DNA from: Pseudomonadota bacterium
GTDB lineage: Bacteria > Pseudomonadota > Alphaproteobacteria > Rhodospirillales > Magnetospirillaceae
Direction of reading: 5' to 3'
DNA length: 6,699 nucleotides
NCBI GenBank assembly: GCA_023437865.1
Contig: JAEZFE010000014.1
Span: forward strand, 1 to 6,699
This document shows, one piece after another, positions 1-6,086 of this stretch (positions are counted from its first letter, which is position 1; the number at the start of each line of letters is the position of its first letter). A program made the position numbers and the translations under genes. Under the pieces are notes generated by a model, which saw nothing but the letters and a program-made list of their open reading frames with translations, was not told where the DNA came from and searched no databases.

Positions 1-572
1 CCGCACATGGCGGCGGTGGCCGGGTTGGTGCCATGGGCCGATTCGGGCACGAGGACGCGGCGGCGGTGGTTCTGGCCGTGGTCGTCATGATAGGCGCGGA
101 TGGCCATGAGGCCGCACCACTCACCATGGGCGCCGGCAGCCGGGCTCATGGCGATGGCGGGCATGCCGGTCAGGCCCTTGAGCCAATTGGCGAGGCTGTC
201 GATGACCTCGAGCGCGCCCTGCACCGTCTTCTGCGGCTGGAAGGGATGCAGGTCGGCAAGGCCGGGCAAACGCGCCATCTTCTCCGACAGGCGCGGGTTG
301 TGCTTCATGGTGCACGAACCCAGCGGATAGAAGCCGGTGTCGATGCCGTAATTCTTCTGGCTCAGGCGGGTGTAATGGCGCACCACCTGCGGCTCGGACA
401 GATCCGGCAGCCCGATGCGGCCCTTGCGGCGCTGGCCGGCCAGGCGGTCCTCGTCCACCGGCGGGGCGTCGGGGATATCGATGCCGGTACGGCCATGGGC
501 GCCCAGGTCGAAAATCAGCGGTTCTTCGATCTGAAGGGCGCGGTTGCCGGAAAAGGTCGTGGTTTCGGCCAT
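1..572 (-). CDS. gcvPB: Glycine dehydrogenase (decarboxylating) subunit 2, P-protein C-terminal half (partial)
   Basis: This is the second half of the split P protein of the glycine cleavage system. With GcvPA it decarboxylates glycine using PLP and passes the aminomethyl group to lipoyl-GcvH in the cytoplasm. The first 190 codons are present and the left window edge cuts the rest; family members are usually about 480-520 residues. Recognisable blocks are FDLGAHGRTGID (21-32), YPLGSCTMKHNPRLSEKM (82-99), the AMSPAAGAHGEWCGLMA stretch (141-157) and PESAHGTNPATA (177-188). The PLP-binding lysine of this subunit lies further downstream, outside the window, so it cannot be checked. The ATG lies 2 bases after the gcvPA stop, with AGGTG about 8 bases upstream inside the end of gcvPA, so translational coupling is likely. 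Identity is firm; only the C-terminal part is unseen. Confidence 0.96.
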   Translation of the reverse strand, partial: MAETTTFSGNRALQIEEPLIFDLGAHGRTGIDIPDAPPVDEDRLAGQRRKGRIGLPDLSEPQVVRHYTRLSQKNYGIDTGFYPLGSCTMKHNPRLSEKMARLPGLADLHPFQPQKTVQGALEVIDSLANWLKGLTGMPAIAMSPAAGAHGEWCGLMAIRAYHDDHGQNHRRRVLVPESAHGTNPATAAMC

Positions 573-574
573 GA

Positions 575-1924
575 TCAAAGCACCTGTTCGAGGGCGGCGA
601 CCAGCGCGTCCATGTCGGACTCGGTGTTGGTCTCGGTGGCGGCCAGCAGCAGGATGGGGCGCAACTCGGGCCAGTCGGGATAGAAGCGCGAGGCGGGCAC
701 GCCGCCGAGGATTCCCTTGTCGGCCAGCGCATCGACCACGGCGCCGGCATCCTTATCGTCACCCAAATAGAGCGCGAACTCGTTGAAGTACGAATTGCCG
801 ATGACGCGCACGCCCTTGACCCGCTTGAGCTTGGCCTCAAGCCGCACCGCATTGGCGTGGTTGAGCTCGGCCAGCTTCACCAGGCCGGTCTCGCCCAGCA
901 GGGTGAGGTGCATGGTGAAGGCCAGCGCGCACAGGCCGGAATTGGTGCAGATGTTGGAGGTGGCCTTCTCGCGGCGGATATGCTGCTCGCGGGTGGACAG
1001 CGTCAGCACGAAGCCGCGCTTGCCGTCGGCATCCACGGTCTGGCCGGCGAGGCGGCCGGGCATCTGGCGCACGTATTTGTCGCGGGTGGCGAACAGGCCC
1101 AGGCCGGGGCCGCCGAATTGCAGCCCCATGCCGAGGGACTGTCCCTCGACCACCACGATGTCGGCACCCAAGGCACCGGGCGATTCGAGCAGACCCAGGC
1201 TGACCGGGTCGGCGACAGCGACCACCAGCAGCGCACCATCGGCGTGGCAGGCATCCGCCAGCGGGCGCAGGTCCTTGATGCCGCCGAAGAAGCCGGGGTT
1301 CTGAACGATAACGCAGGCGGTCTGGCTGTCGATGCGGCCCATGAGGTCTTCCAGGCCCATGGGATCGGGGGCCAGGGTATCGGCGCTCATCTCGGTGTAT
1401 TTCAGCACCGTCTCGGTGGTGCTGCGGAAATGCGGGTGCAGGCTGCCCGACAGGATCACCTTCTTGCGCTTGGTGACGCGGCCGGCCATGACGGCGGCCT
1501 CGGCGCAGGCAGTGGCGCCGTCATACATGGAGGCGTTGGCCACATCCATGCCGGTCAGCAGCGCCACCTGGGTCTGGAACTCGAACAGGTATTGCAGGGT
1601 GCCCTGGCTGACCTCGGGCTGATAGGGCGTGTACGAGGTCAGGAACTCGCCACGGGTCAGCAACTGATCGATCGCCGCCGGCACATGGTGGCGATACAGA
1701 CCGGCGCCGATGAAGAACGGGGCGCAGCCCGCCGACAGGTTCTTCATGGCCATGCGGGCGAAGGCGCGCTCCACCTCCATCTCGCTCTGATGGCGGGGCA
1801 GGTCCAGCGGCTGATCGAGGCGGGCCGAGGCGGGGACGTCCTTGAAAAGGGCATCCACGTCCTTGGCGCCGATGGCCGCCAGCATGGCACGGCGGTCGGC
1901 GTCGGTATGGGGGAGGTAGCGCAT
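575..1924 (-). CDS. gcvPA: Glycine dehydrogenase (decarboxylating) subunit 1, P-protein N-terminal half
   Basis: A complete 449-residue gene for the first half of the split P protein, the usual length for this subunit. It forms the PLP-dependent glycine decarboxylase with GcvPB; the PLP lysine itself belongs to the other subunit. Diagnostic blocks are FIGAG then YRHHVP (71-82), [13 protein letters not shown] (99-111), MYDGATA (133-139), NPGFFGG (209-215), a glycine-rich GGPGLG (271-276), and [17 protein letters not shown] (311-327). The start ATG has AGGA 6 bases upstream. Many Proteobacteria encode P as one protein of about 950 residues; here two ORFs separated by 2 bases encode it. The 97-base gap to gcvH is the largest in the operon and holds a palindromic element. 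The product is clear from the sequence blocks. Confidence 0.97.
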   Translation of the reverse strand: MRYLPHTDADRRAMLAAIGAKDVDALFKDVPASARLDQPLDLPRHQSEMEVERAFARMAMKNLSAGCAPFFIGAGLYRHHVPAAIDQLLTRGEFLTSYTPYQPEVSQGTLQYLFEFQTQVALLTGMDVANASMYDGATACAEAAVMAGRVTKRKKVILSGSLHPHFRSTTETVLKYTEMSADTLAPDPMGLEDLMGRIDSQTACVIVQNPGFFGGIKDLRPLADACHADGALLVVAVADPVSLGLLESPGALGADIVVVEGQSLGMGLQFGGPGLGLFATRDKYVRQMPGRLAGQTVDADGKRGFVLTLSTREQHIRREKATSNICTNSGLCALAFTMHLTLLGETGLVKLAELNHANAVRLEAKLKRVKGVRVIGNSYFNEFALYLGDDKDAGAVVDALADKGILGGVPASRFYPDWPELRPILLLAATETNTESDMDALVAALEQVL

Positions 1925-1950
1925 GTGTGATCCTGCTTAAAGGGAAAGCC

Positions 1951-2012
1951 CTCTCCCGCCCGTGCGGAGCACGGCCCTATTGAGCTGCCGGCAAAGCCGG
2001 CGGGCGGGAGAG
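1951..2012. repeat. Nested palindrome between gcvH and gcvPA (three-way-junction fold)
   Basis: Outer arms of 12 bases pair perfectly: CTCTCCCGCCCG (1951-1962) with CGGGCGGGAGAG (2001-2012). Between them lie two smaller hairpins. One has arms CCGTGC (1960-1965) and GCACGG (1969-1974) around a GGA loop. The other has GCCGGC arms (1987-1992 and 1996-2001) around AAA. The inner hairpins share a few bases with the outer stem, so full pairing of all three would need small adjustments. Neither strand shows a run of T after the stem, so it does not look like a standard intrinsic terminator. It could be a dispersed REP/MITE-like unit, an mRNA processing or stability element that sets gcvTH against gcvP expression, or an operator. 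The structure is seen directly; the role is inference. Confidence 0.75.
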
Positions 2013-2021
2013 CGCTGCTTC

Positions 2022-2399
2022 TTATTCCAGCCCGGCGACGTATTCGTCGTAGGCGGCACGATCCATCAGCTCGTCCAACTCGGCGGGGGTGCTGAGCTCG
2101 ATCTTGAAGAACCAAGCCTGATCCTCGGGGCTTTCGTTGACCAGCGCCGGCTGGTCGGCCAGGGCCTGGTTGCCCTCGGCCACAGTACCCGAGACCGGGG
2201 AGTAGACCTCGGACGCGGCCTTGACCGATTCGACCACGGCGGCCTCGCCGCCCCGGGCGATCTTGCGGCCCGCTTCCGGGACCTCGACAAACACGATGTC
2301 ACCCAGCGCATGCTGGGCGTAATCGGTGATGCCGACGGTGCCGATGTCACCCTCGACCTTGATCCACTCGTGGTCCTTGGTGAAGCGCACGTTGCTCAT
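2022..2399 (-). CDS. gcvH: Glycine cleavage system H protein (lipoyl carrier)
   Basis: A complete 125-residue gene of normal H-protein length. GcvH carries a lipoyl arm that shuttles the aminomethyl group from the P protein to the T protein and is then reoxidised by the L protein. The lipoylated lysine is K60, in the classic context [17 protein letters not shown] (55-71). The N-terminal [11 protein letters not shown] and the following [21 protein letters not shown] are typical of the family. The ATG is preceded by GGGGAG about 5 bases upstream. It starts 10 bases after the gcvT stop, so the two are surely co-transcribed under the glycine riboswitch. Nothing is missing or unusual. Confidence 0.98.
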   Translation of the reverse strand: MSNVRFTKDHEWIKVEGDIGTVGITDYAQHALGDIVFVEVPEAGRKIARGGEAAVVESVKAASEVYSPVSGTVAEGNQALADQPALVNESPEDQAWFFKIELSTPAELDELMDRAAYDEYVAGLE

Positions 2400-2409
2400 G
2401 ATAACTCCC

Positions 2410-3522
2410 CTAGCCCTTGAAATAGCGATGCGGAACGAAAGGCAGCTTGGCGACGCGGGCGTCCAGCGCCTTGCCGCGCACCACCAGCTTCAACGGAGTG
2501 CCCTCGGCGGCGAAGGCGGCGGGCACGTAGCCCATGGCGACCGGCCCATCCGCCGAGGGGCCGAAGCCGCCCGAGGTGACCTCGCCGATGATGTTGCCAT
2601 CCAGATCGGTGATCTGGGTATGGGCGCGGGCGGGCGCCCGGCCGTCGGGCTTGATGCCGACGCGCAGGCGGGGCGCGCCCTCGGCCAGCTGGCGCTGGAT
2701 AATGGCGGCGCCGGGGAAGCCGCCCTGCTCGCGCCGGCGCTTGCCGATGATCCAGGCGATGGCGCCCTCGACCGGGGTGGTGGTGGTGTCGATGTCCGAG
2801 CCGTAGAGGCACAGGCCGGCTTCCAGGCGAAGCGAGTCGCGGGCACCAAGGCCGATGGGGGCGACGCCCTCCTGGGCCAGCAGGGCGCGGGCCAGTTTCT
2901 CGGCGCGGTCGGCGGGAACCGAAATCTCGTAGCCGTCCTCGCCGGTATAGCCCGAGCGGGTCACCAGGCAGGGAATGCCGGCCACCGCATAGTCGCGGAT
3001 GGTCATGAAGGCCTGCGAGGCGGCTTCAGGGGCCAGCTTGGCCATGGCCTCGGCGGCGCGCGGGCCTTGCAGGGCCAGCAGCGCGCGGTCCTCCAGCATG
3101 GTCACGGTGCAGCCGGCCAGCCAGTCCTGCATATGCTTGAAGTCGGCGTGCTTGCAGGCGGCGTTGACCACCACGAACAGCTTGGTGTCGCTGAGCTTGG
3201 AAATCATCAGATCGTCGAGGATGCCGCCATTGGTGCCGGTGAACACCGAATAGCGGGTCTTGCCGATGCCCAACCCCTGGACGTCGCCGGGCACCAGAGC
3301 CTCCAGCGCCGCAGCGGGGTTGTCGCCCTCGATCACCACCTGGCCCATGTGCGAGACGTCGAACAGGCCGGCCTCGCGGCGGGTGTGCAGGTGCTCGGTC
3401 AGGATGCCCGCGGGATATTGCACCGGCATGGAATAGCCGGCGAACGGGACCATCTTGCCCCCCAATTCGCGGTGCAGCGAATCTAGCGGCGTGGTCAGCA
3501 GCGGAGCAGCAGAATCGCTCAA
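2410..3522 (-). CDS. gcvT: Glycine cleavage system T protein (aminomethyltransferase)
   Basis: GcvT takes the aminomethyl group from lipoyl-GcvH, releases ammonia and gives 5,10-methylene-tetrahydrofolate. I place the start at a TTG (3520-3522), giving 370 residues beginning with Ser-Asp-Ser-Ala-Ala-Pro-Leu-Leu, which matches the usual N-terminus; a strong GGGAGGA lies 4 bases upstream. A longer reading from another TTG at 3565-3567 (385 residues) would begin 3-4 bases after the riboswitch and add an unconserved extension, so I disfavour it. Visible blocks are [16 protein letters not shown] (21-36), FDVSHMGQ (54-61), the GGILDDLMI segment (99-107) holding the family's conserved aspartate, and a C-terminal barrel with [14 protein letters not shown] and [17 protein letters not shown]. 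It is the first gene of the gcv operon. Confidence 0.96.
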   Translation of the reverse strand: MSDSAAPLLTTPLDSLHRELGGKMVPFAGYSMPVQYPAGILTEHLHTRREAGLFDVSHMGQVVIEGDNPAAALEALVPGDVQGLGIGKTRYSVFTGTNGGILDDLMISKLSDTKLFVVVNAACKHADFKHMQDWLAGCTVTMLEDRALLALQGPRAAEAMAKLAPEAASQAFMTIRDYAVAGIPCLVTRSGYTGEDGYEISVPADRAEKLARALLAQEGVAPIGLGARDSLRLEAGLCLYGSDIDTTTTPVEGAIAWIIGKRRREQGGFPGAAIIQRQLAEGAPRLRVGIKPDGRAPARAHTQITDLDGNIIGEVTSGGFGPSADGPVAMGYVPAAFAAEGTPLKLVVRGKALDARVAKLPFVPHRYFKG

Positions 3523-3526
3523 AGGT

Positions 3527-3533
3527 TCCTCCC
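3527..3533 (-). promoter_or_regulatory. Shine-Dalgarno of gcvT
   Basis: GGGAGGA on the minus strand, 4 bases before the TTG at 3522. It decides the gcvT start in favour of the 370-residue form. Its 3' side and the spacer (bases 3529 down to 3523, GGAACCT) are perfectly complementary to AGGTTCC in the second riboswitch aptamer (3591 down to 3585). Confidence 0.75.
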
Positions 3534-3546
3534 GGCTTAAGAGTCG

Positions 3547-3570
3547 CACTACGGGCGTAACGCCCAAGTG
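3547..3570 (-). other. Leader hairpin between riboswitch and gcvT
   Basis: On the transcript, GGGCG (3565-3561 region) and CGCCC (3557-3553) form a 5-bp stem around UUA, extended by CACU/AGUG (3570-3567 and 3550-3547) across a small internal loop. No U-tract follows, so it is not an evident terminator. It may separate the aptamer from the ribosome-binding site or be part of the expression platform. It overlaps the alternative TTG at 3565-3567. Confidence 0.45.
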
Positions 3571-3657
3571 CCCCCCTCTGTCTCGGAACCTGAAAGATTC
3601 ACCACGCCATAAAGTTTGCAGGGGCGCGGCTTACATCGTCGGTGGGCGCAGTCGCGC
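3569..3657 (-). promoter_or_regulatory. Glycine riboswitch, second aptamer
   Basis: This is the downstream half of a tandem glycine riboswitch. Conserved pieces in transcript order are a degenerate ACCGACGAUGUAAGC segment, then GUGAAUCUUUCAGGUU, then CCGAGACAGAGGGGGG, closely following the family pattern for aptamer 2. The closing stem can be drawn as UGCGCCC (3650-3644) with GGGGGCA (3575-3569), with one G-G mismatch. The element ends about 47 bases before the gcvT start. In this family glycine binding normally switches on glycine cleavage genes; the gene order here fits that. Borders are approximate. Confidence 0.92.
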
Positions 3658-3661
3658 CGCT

Positions 3662-3780
3662 TTCCAGAGCGTCATCCCCCCGCGGTCCTTTTGCCTGAGA
3701 GTTTCCAGGGGCGGTTGCTCCTTCGGCGCCGCCACCCCAAAACCCACAAGATATTGGGGGGCGATCTCTCCCGGCGGGGA
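3662..3780 (-). promoter_or_regulatory. Glycine riboswitch, first aptamer
   Basis: This is the upstream aptamer of the tandem glycine riboswitch. The transcript shows GGGAGAGAUC at its 5' side (about 3772-3763), GGCGCCGAAGGAGCAA (about 3730-3715), AAACUCUCAGGCAAAAGGAC (about 3704-3685), and GACGCUCUGGAAA at the 3' end. These are the hallmark conserved segments of this RNA and resemble the Bacillus subtilis gcvT leader almost base for base. The short linker to the second aptamer is of normal size. It starts only about 9 bases after the transcription start predicted from the candidate promoter. Confidence 0.95.
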
Positions 3781-3795
3781 TCATCTGTGCGCGCG

Positions 3796-3823
3796 AGTGT
3801 ACGCACCCAAGCGGGCGAGTCAA
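3796..3823 (-). promoter_or_regulatory. Candidate promoter of the gcv operon
   Basis: On the minus strand TTGACT (3823-3818) is a near-consensus -35 box. A 16-base spacer separates it from TACACT (3801-3796), a moderate -10 box. Transcription would begin near 3789, just before the first glycine aptamer, which is where a start is needed. Found by eye only. Confidence 0.55.
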
Positions 3824-3853
3824 TGATTGCAGTTGGAAGAATGCCAACGGAAT

Positions 3854-3876
3854 TAAGGGGAACCTATGCCCCCTTA
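3854..3876. repeat. Short inverted repeat upstream of the gcv promoter
   Basis: TAAGGGG (3854-3860) and CCCCTTA (3870-3876) form a perfect 7-base inverted repeat around a 9-base centre. It lies about 65-87 bases upstream of the predicted gcv transcription start and about 170 bases before the plus-strand lipoprotein gene. It could be a regulator site, but a chance occurrence is possible. I see no clear promoter for the plus-strand gene in the rest of the 3877-4029 interval. Confidence 0.3.
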
Positions 3877-4029
3877 CGGTCCAAGGCTTCCTGAAAGCTC
3901 AGTTCTCCCGGCTAATTAAAGCTGCCTAGACCCAGCCGGCTGGCTAACCCGCCAACCTCGGTCCATATCGCCTTATTCAAGATAGTTGCTCGTGCCACAC
4001 CGAGATACCGTTACCTGATCTCAACCTCC

Positions 4030-4035
4030 AGGAGG
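4030..4035 (+). promoter_or_regulatory. Shine-Dalgarno deciding the TTG start at 4046
   Basis: AGGAGG, followed by a rather long 10-base spacer to TTG at 4046. The only nearby ATG in frame (4064) would sit 28 bases away and would shorten the signal peptide to remove its lysine, so the TTG is preferred. Confidence 0.55.
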
Positions 4036-4045
4036 GTTTATCGCT

Positions 4046-4573
4046 TTGAAGGCGATACCGGCCATGGCGCTTGTGACTGCCATCGTATTTCTGGCGGCGT
4101 GCGGCGAAAACGAGCGGATGACCCCTGTAAAGTCGGCAACAGCCGTCCGCGTCTTGGTTGACCGCAATACGAAGCTGGGTGCGAGATTGGCACAGCAATA
4201 CGGGGATGCACCTGTCCCCTGGTGCTCCAACCATCCGGCAACGTGGTGTAGCGCAAAACTACATGTGGAAATACGAGACCCTGAACGCATCTCCGCCCTC
4301 ATTGCATTCACGAACGACCTGCTCGAAGGATGGGGAACGCCTTGGTACGGGGCGCCAGTCCCAAAAGTGGAAGCGCATTTCTACGACGGTGACAAACCTG
4401 CGGGAACGCTTTGCGCCGGGAAGAATTTTTTCGCCAGGGGACCGGCGACGCTCCTCAGCCGCAAAGCATCCCGCTCAGAGATTATGCGTTTTTTGGAGCT
4501 TGTTGAGGTCGAACCATCGCAGCTTGAGCGCTTTCGAAAGACCGAGGGCGGGGAGCCTGTGGGGCCGCAATGA
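4046..4573 (+). CDS. Putative lipoprotein of unknown function
   Basis: I do not recognise this family. The 175-residue product starts MKAIPAMALVTAIVFLAACG: a short basic start, a hydrophobic stretch and a lipobox LAAC with Cys19, so a lipid-anchored envelope protein is likely. Residue +2 is Glu, not Asp, which by the E. coli rule would allow outer-membrane sorting. The mature part has three more cysteines (60, 68, 123), so a disulfide is possible. Notable stretches are WCSNHPATWCS (59-69), a tryptophan/glycine/proline-rich EGWGTPWYGAPVP (94-106), then FYDGDKPAGTLCAGKNFF (112-129). The start is TTG with AGGAGG 10 bases upstream. Sampled lines are about 52-58% G+C against over 70% in parts of gcvT, suggesting a different history, possibly transfer. 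It is divergent from the gcv operon and convergent with map. That it is real rests on SD, lipobox and an unbroken frame. Confidence 0.7.
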   Translation: MKAIPAMALVTAIVFLAACGENERMTPVKSATAVRVLVDRNTKLGARLAQQYGDAPVPWCSNHPATWCSAKLHVEIRDPERISALIAFTNDLLEGWGTPWYGAPVPKVEAHFYDGDKPAGTLCAGKNFFARGPATLLSRKASRSEIMRFLELVEVEPSQLERFRKTEGGEPVGPQ

Positions 4574-4647
4574 CCAAGCTCTTTCGGGGACGCAGCATTC
4601 TGCCCGACGCGGAAGGCATCTGCGCCGGCCCCGGTGGAACGGAATGA
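4570..4647 (+). CDS. Possible 25-codon ORF overlapping the lipoprotein stop
   Basis: An ATG shares bases with the upstream TGA stop (ATGA at 4570-4573) and opens a 25-codon frame beginning MTKLFRGRSILPD and ending at TGA 4645-4647. The ATGA overlap is a common arrangement for translational coupling. There is no strong SD, no recognisable motif, and such overlaps arise by chance. It fills most of the 85 bases before the convergent map gene, where I see no clear terminator. Confidence 0.15.
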   Translation: MTKLFRGRSILPDAEGICAGPGGTE

Positions 4648-4658
4648 AAGCGGCGGAT

Positions 4659-5447
4659 CTATCCGGCACGCGATCGGGTAAAGATCTCGACGCCGGCTTC
4701 GGTAACGCCGACCGAGTGCTCGAACTGGGCTGACAGCGAGCGGTCGCGGGTTACCGCAGTCCAGCCATCGGCAAGCACCTTCACCTGGGGGCGGCCCGCA
4801 TTCAGCATGGGTTCGATGGTGAAGATCATGCCGGGCTCCAGCACCACGCCAGTTCCAGGCTCGCCATAATGGTTAACCTGCGGCGCATCGTGGAATTCCT
4901 GGCCCACACCGTGCCCGCAGAAATCGGTGACGATCGAAAAGCGCTCGCGGCGGGCGATCGTTTCGATGGCGTGGCCCACGTCGCCCAGCGTGGCGCCGGG
5001 CTTGACCGCCGCGATGCCGGCCATCATCTCTTCGTAGGTGGCCGCGACCAGCCGGTCGGCATGACGTGAGGTCTTGCCGACCACGTACATGCGGCTGGAA
5101 TCGCCGTGCCAGCCGTCGACGATCGGCGTCACATCGATGTTGACGATATCGCCCGCTGCCAGCCGCTTGTCCGATGGGACACCGTGGGTGACCACGTGAT
5201 TGACCGAGATGCAGCTGGCGTGCTGATAGCCATGAAAGCCGATGGTGGCCGGGATACCACCATTGGCCCGCATGAACTCCTCGCACAGGCGGTCGAGTTC
5301 AGCGGTGCTGATCCCAGCCACCACATGCGGCGTGATAAAATCCAGGGTTTCCGCAGCCAATCGTCCGGCCCGGCGCATGCCCTCGAACCCCTCTGCGTCG
5401 TGCAGCGGAATGGGCTTGCCGTCTTCGGTCTGCGCCGAGTGCCGCAA
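4659..5447 (-). CDS. map: Methionine aminopeptidase, type I
   Basis: Removes the initiator methionine from new proteins in the cytoplasm, using a two-metal active site. All five metal ligands are present, at a constant +8 offset from the E. coli enzyme: D105 (VNIDVT), D116 (GDSSRM), H179 (CGHGVG), E212 (TIEPM) and E243 (QFEHS). The substrate-contacting histidines H88 (NHVVTHG) and H186 (FHDAP) are also there. Its 262 residues match the family, with no N-terminal zinc-finger extension. The start appears to be TTG (5445-5447); the first in-frame ATG (codon 24) would remove a helix segment present in E. coli MAP, so it is too late. The TTG lies 2 bases after the stop of the upstream lipoprotein gene and has no good SD of its own, so coupling to that gene is likely. 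Confidence 0.96.
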   Translation of the reverse strand: MRHSAQTEDGKPIPLHDAEGFEGMRRAGRLAAETLDFITPHVVAGISTAELDRLCEEFMRANGGIPATIGFHGYQHASCISVNHVVTHGVPSDKRLAAGDIVNIDVTPIVDGWHGDSSRMYVVGKTSRHADRLVAATYEEMMAGIAAVKPGATLGDVGHAIETIARRERFSIVTDFCGHGVGQEFHDAPQVNHYGEPGTGVVLEPGMIFTIEPMLNAGRPQVKVLADGWTAVTRDRSLSAQFEHSVGVTEAGVEIFTRSRAG

Positions 5448-5449
5448 GG

Positions 5450-5980
5450 CTACTTCTTGCTCGCGCGGTTGCGGTCGAGTTCCTCGGTGCTCTGCTGGAA
5501 GCCCAGGTAGATCTCGTACTTGTTGATGATGTCCTTGTCCTTGACCGGGACGCGCATCACCACCTCTTCGTCGGTGAACTTGACGTAGTTGGTACCCTCG
5601 GGGAACTCCACGGTGACCGGGAATTCAGCCTTGGCCTCGGGCGCCGGATAGAAATGCGGGATGGCCGCGAAATACGAGAATTCCGCCTTGCGGTCGGTGT
5701 CGGCGGGGCCGCGCTTGACCACGAAATTCACCTGCAGGTCGACGAGGGCGCCCTTTTCATCATAGGTGCAGCCGCCGGTATAGCCCTGGACCTCCGCCTC
5801 GAACTCGACGTCGGTGAGGTCGCGGCCCGCGCCGGGGCGGAACTTGGTCAGCTTGCCGGCATCGGCCAGGATGTAGACCGGTGGGCAGGGCGGAATTTCC
5901 TTTTTCTGGAAAACGCTGCACGAGGCCAGCACCAGCGGCAGGAGGAAAGCGGCGACAGGGCGGGCAAGGCTTCGCATCAT
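5450..5980 (-). CDS. Putative lipoprotein upstream of map
   Basis: A 176-residue product I cannot assign to a named family. It begins MMRSLARPVAAFLLPLVLASCSVF: a basic start, hydrophobic core and lipobox LASC with Cys21, so a lipid-anchored envelope protein; Ser at +2 would favour outer-membrane sorting. Two further cysteines, C32 in IPPCPPVY and C71 in YTGGCTYD, could form a disulfide. The body reads like a beta-rich domain, with alternating hydrophobic stretches such as VDLQVNFVVKRG and FPVTVEFPEG, and the tail is charged and lysine-rich. No transmembrane segment follows the signal. There are two adjacent ATGs (5980 and 5977), with a weak purine-rich GAGACGAG just upstream. It is the first gene of a unit with map and is divergent from ispH. 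Its G+C-rich codon use matches the core genes, so it is probably a native gene. Confidence 0.82.
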   Translation of the reverse strand: MMRSLARPVAAFLLPLVLASCSVFQKKEIPPCPPVYILADAGKLTKFRPGAGRDLTDVEFEAEVQGYTGGCTYDEKGALVDLQVNFVVKRGPADTDRKAEFSYFAAIPHFYPAPEAKAEFPVTVEFPEGTNYVKFTDEEVVMRVPVKDKDIINKYEIYLGFQQSTEELDRNRASKK

Positions 5981-6012
5981 TCTCGTCTCGGAAAACGCCA
6001 GGAAGGGAGGCT

Positions 6013-6018
6013 ATAGTG
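6013..6018 (+). promoter_or_regulatory. Candidate -10 box for ispH
   Basis: TATAGT matches five of six bases of a sigma-70-type -10 box; it would give a leader of about 62 bases before ispH. No convincing -35 box is visible 16-18 bases upstream. The core CTATAG (6012-6017) is palindromic and could also be read on the other strand. Confidence 0.35.
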
Positions 6019-6025
6019 CGGCCGA

Positions 6026-6054
6026 CTTTATTGGAGGCGGCGCGCCCGCACAAG
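6026..6054 (-). promoter_or_regulatory. Candidate promoter for the lipoprotein-map unit
   Basis: On the minus strand TTGTGC (6054-6049) and TAAAGT (6031-6026) are 17 bases apart, giving a start near 6019 and a leader of about 39 bases. Both boxes are only partial matches. An alternative is the minus-strand reading of the palindromic CTATAG at 6012-6017, which would give a shorter leader of about 24 bases. Confidence 0.3.
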
Positions 6055-6086
6055 GGTGGTAGCGGCCGAACCTGACGGATGAAACG

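Noticed and set aside
33..683. Plus-strand open frame of 216 codons opposite gcvPB
   Set aside because: Antisense to gcvPB; compositionally a shadow of high-G+C coding sequence.
121..852. Minus-strand open frame of 243 codons spanning gcvPB and the end of gcvPA
   Set aside because: It runs in another frame across two clear genes and is Pro/Arg/Ser-rich, so it is a frame shadow.
857..1930. Long plus-strand open frame of 357 codons opposite gcvPA
   Set aside because: It lies antisense to an unmistakable gcvPA. Its product is rich in Gly, Ala, His and Gln without any motif, as expected for the complement of a high-G+C gene.
1951..2012. Intrinsic terminator between gcvH and gcvPA
   Set aside because: The stem is strong, but no T-run follows on either strand, and genes of the same complex continue downstream.
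2326..3486. Long plus-strand open frame of 386 codons opposite gcvT and part of gcvH
   Set aside because: Antisense shadow of gcvT. The product is low-complexity Gly/Ala/His/Gln-rich and there is no SD or recognisable domain.
3565..3567. Upstream TTG as the gcvT start (385-residue form)
   Set aside because: It lies directly at the 3' edge of the riboswitch and within a hairpin, and adds an unconserved extension; the TTG at 3522 has a better SD and matches the usual N-terminus.
3616..3894. Plus- and minus-strand open frames across the riboswitch region
   Set aside because: The interval is explained by the tandem glycine riboswitch and promoter; the predicted peptides have no motif.
3877..4029. 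tRNA or small RNA gene in the lower-G+C spacer
   Set aside because: I could not draw a cloverleaf or a terminator-ended hairpin on either strand; the AGCCGGCT palindrome at 3934-3941 is too short to mean much alone.
4574..4658. Terminator between the convergent lipoprotein gene and map
   Set aside because: Only very short G+C stems such as CCGG-CC-CCGG are present, with no T-run; not supportable.
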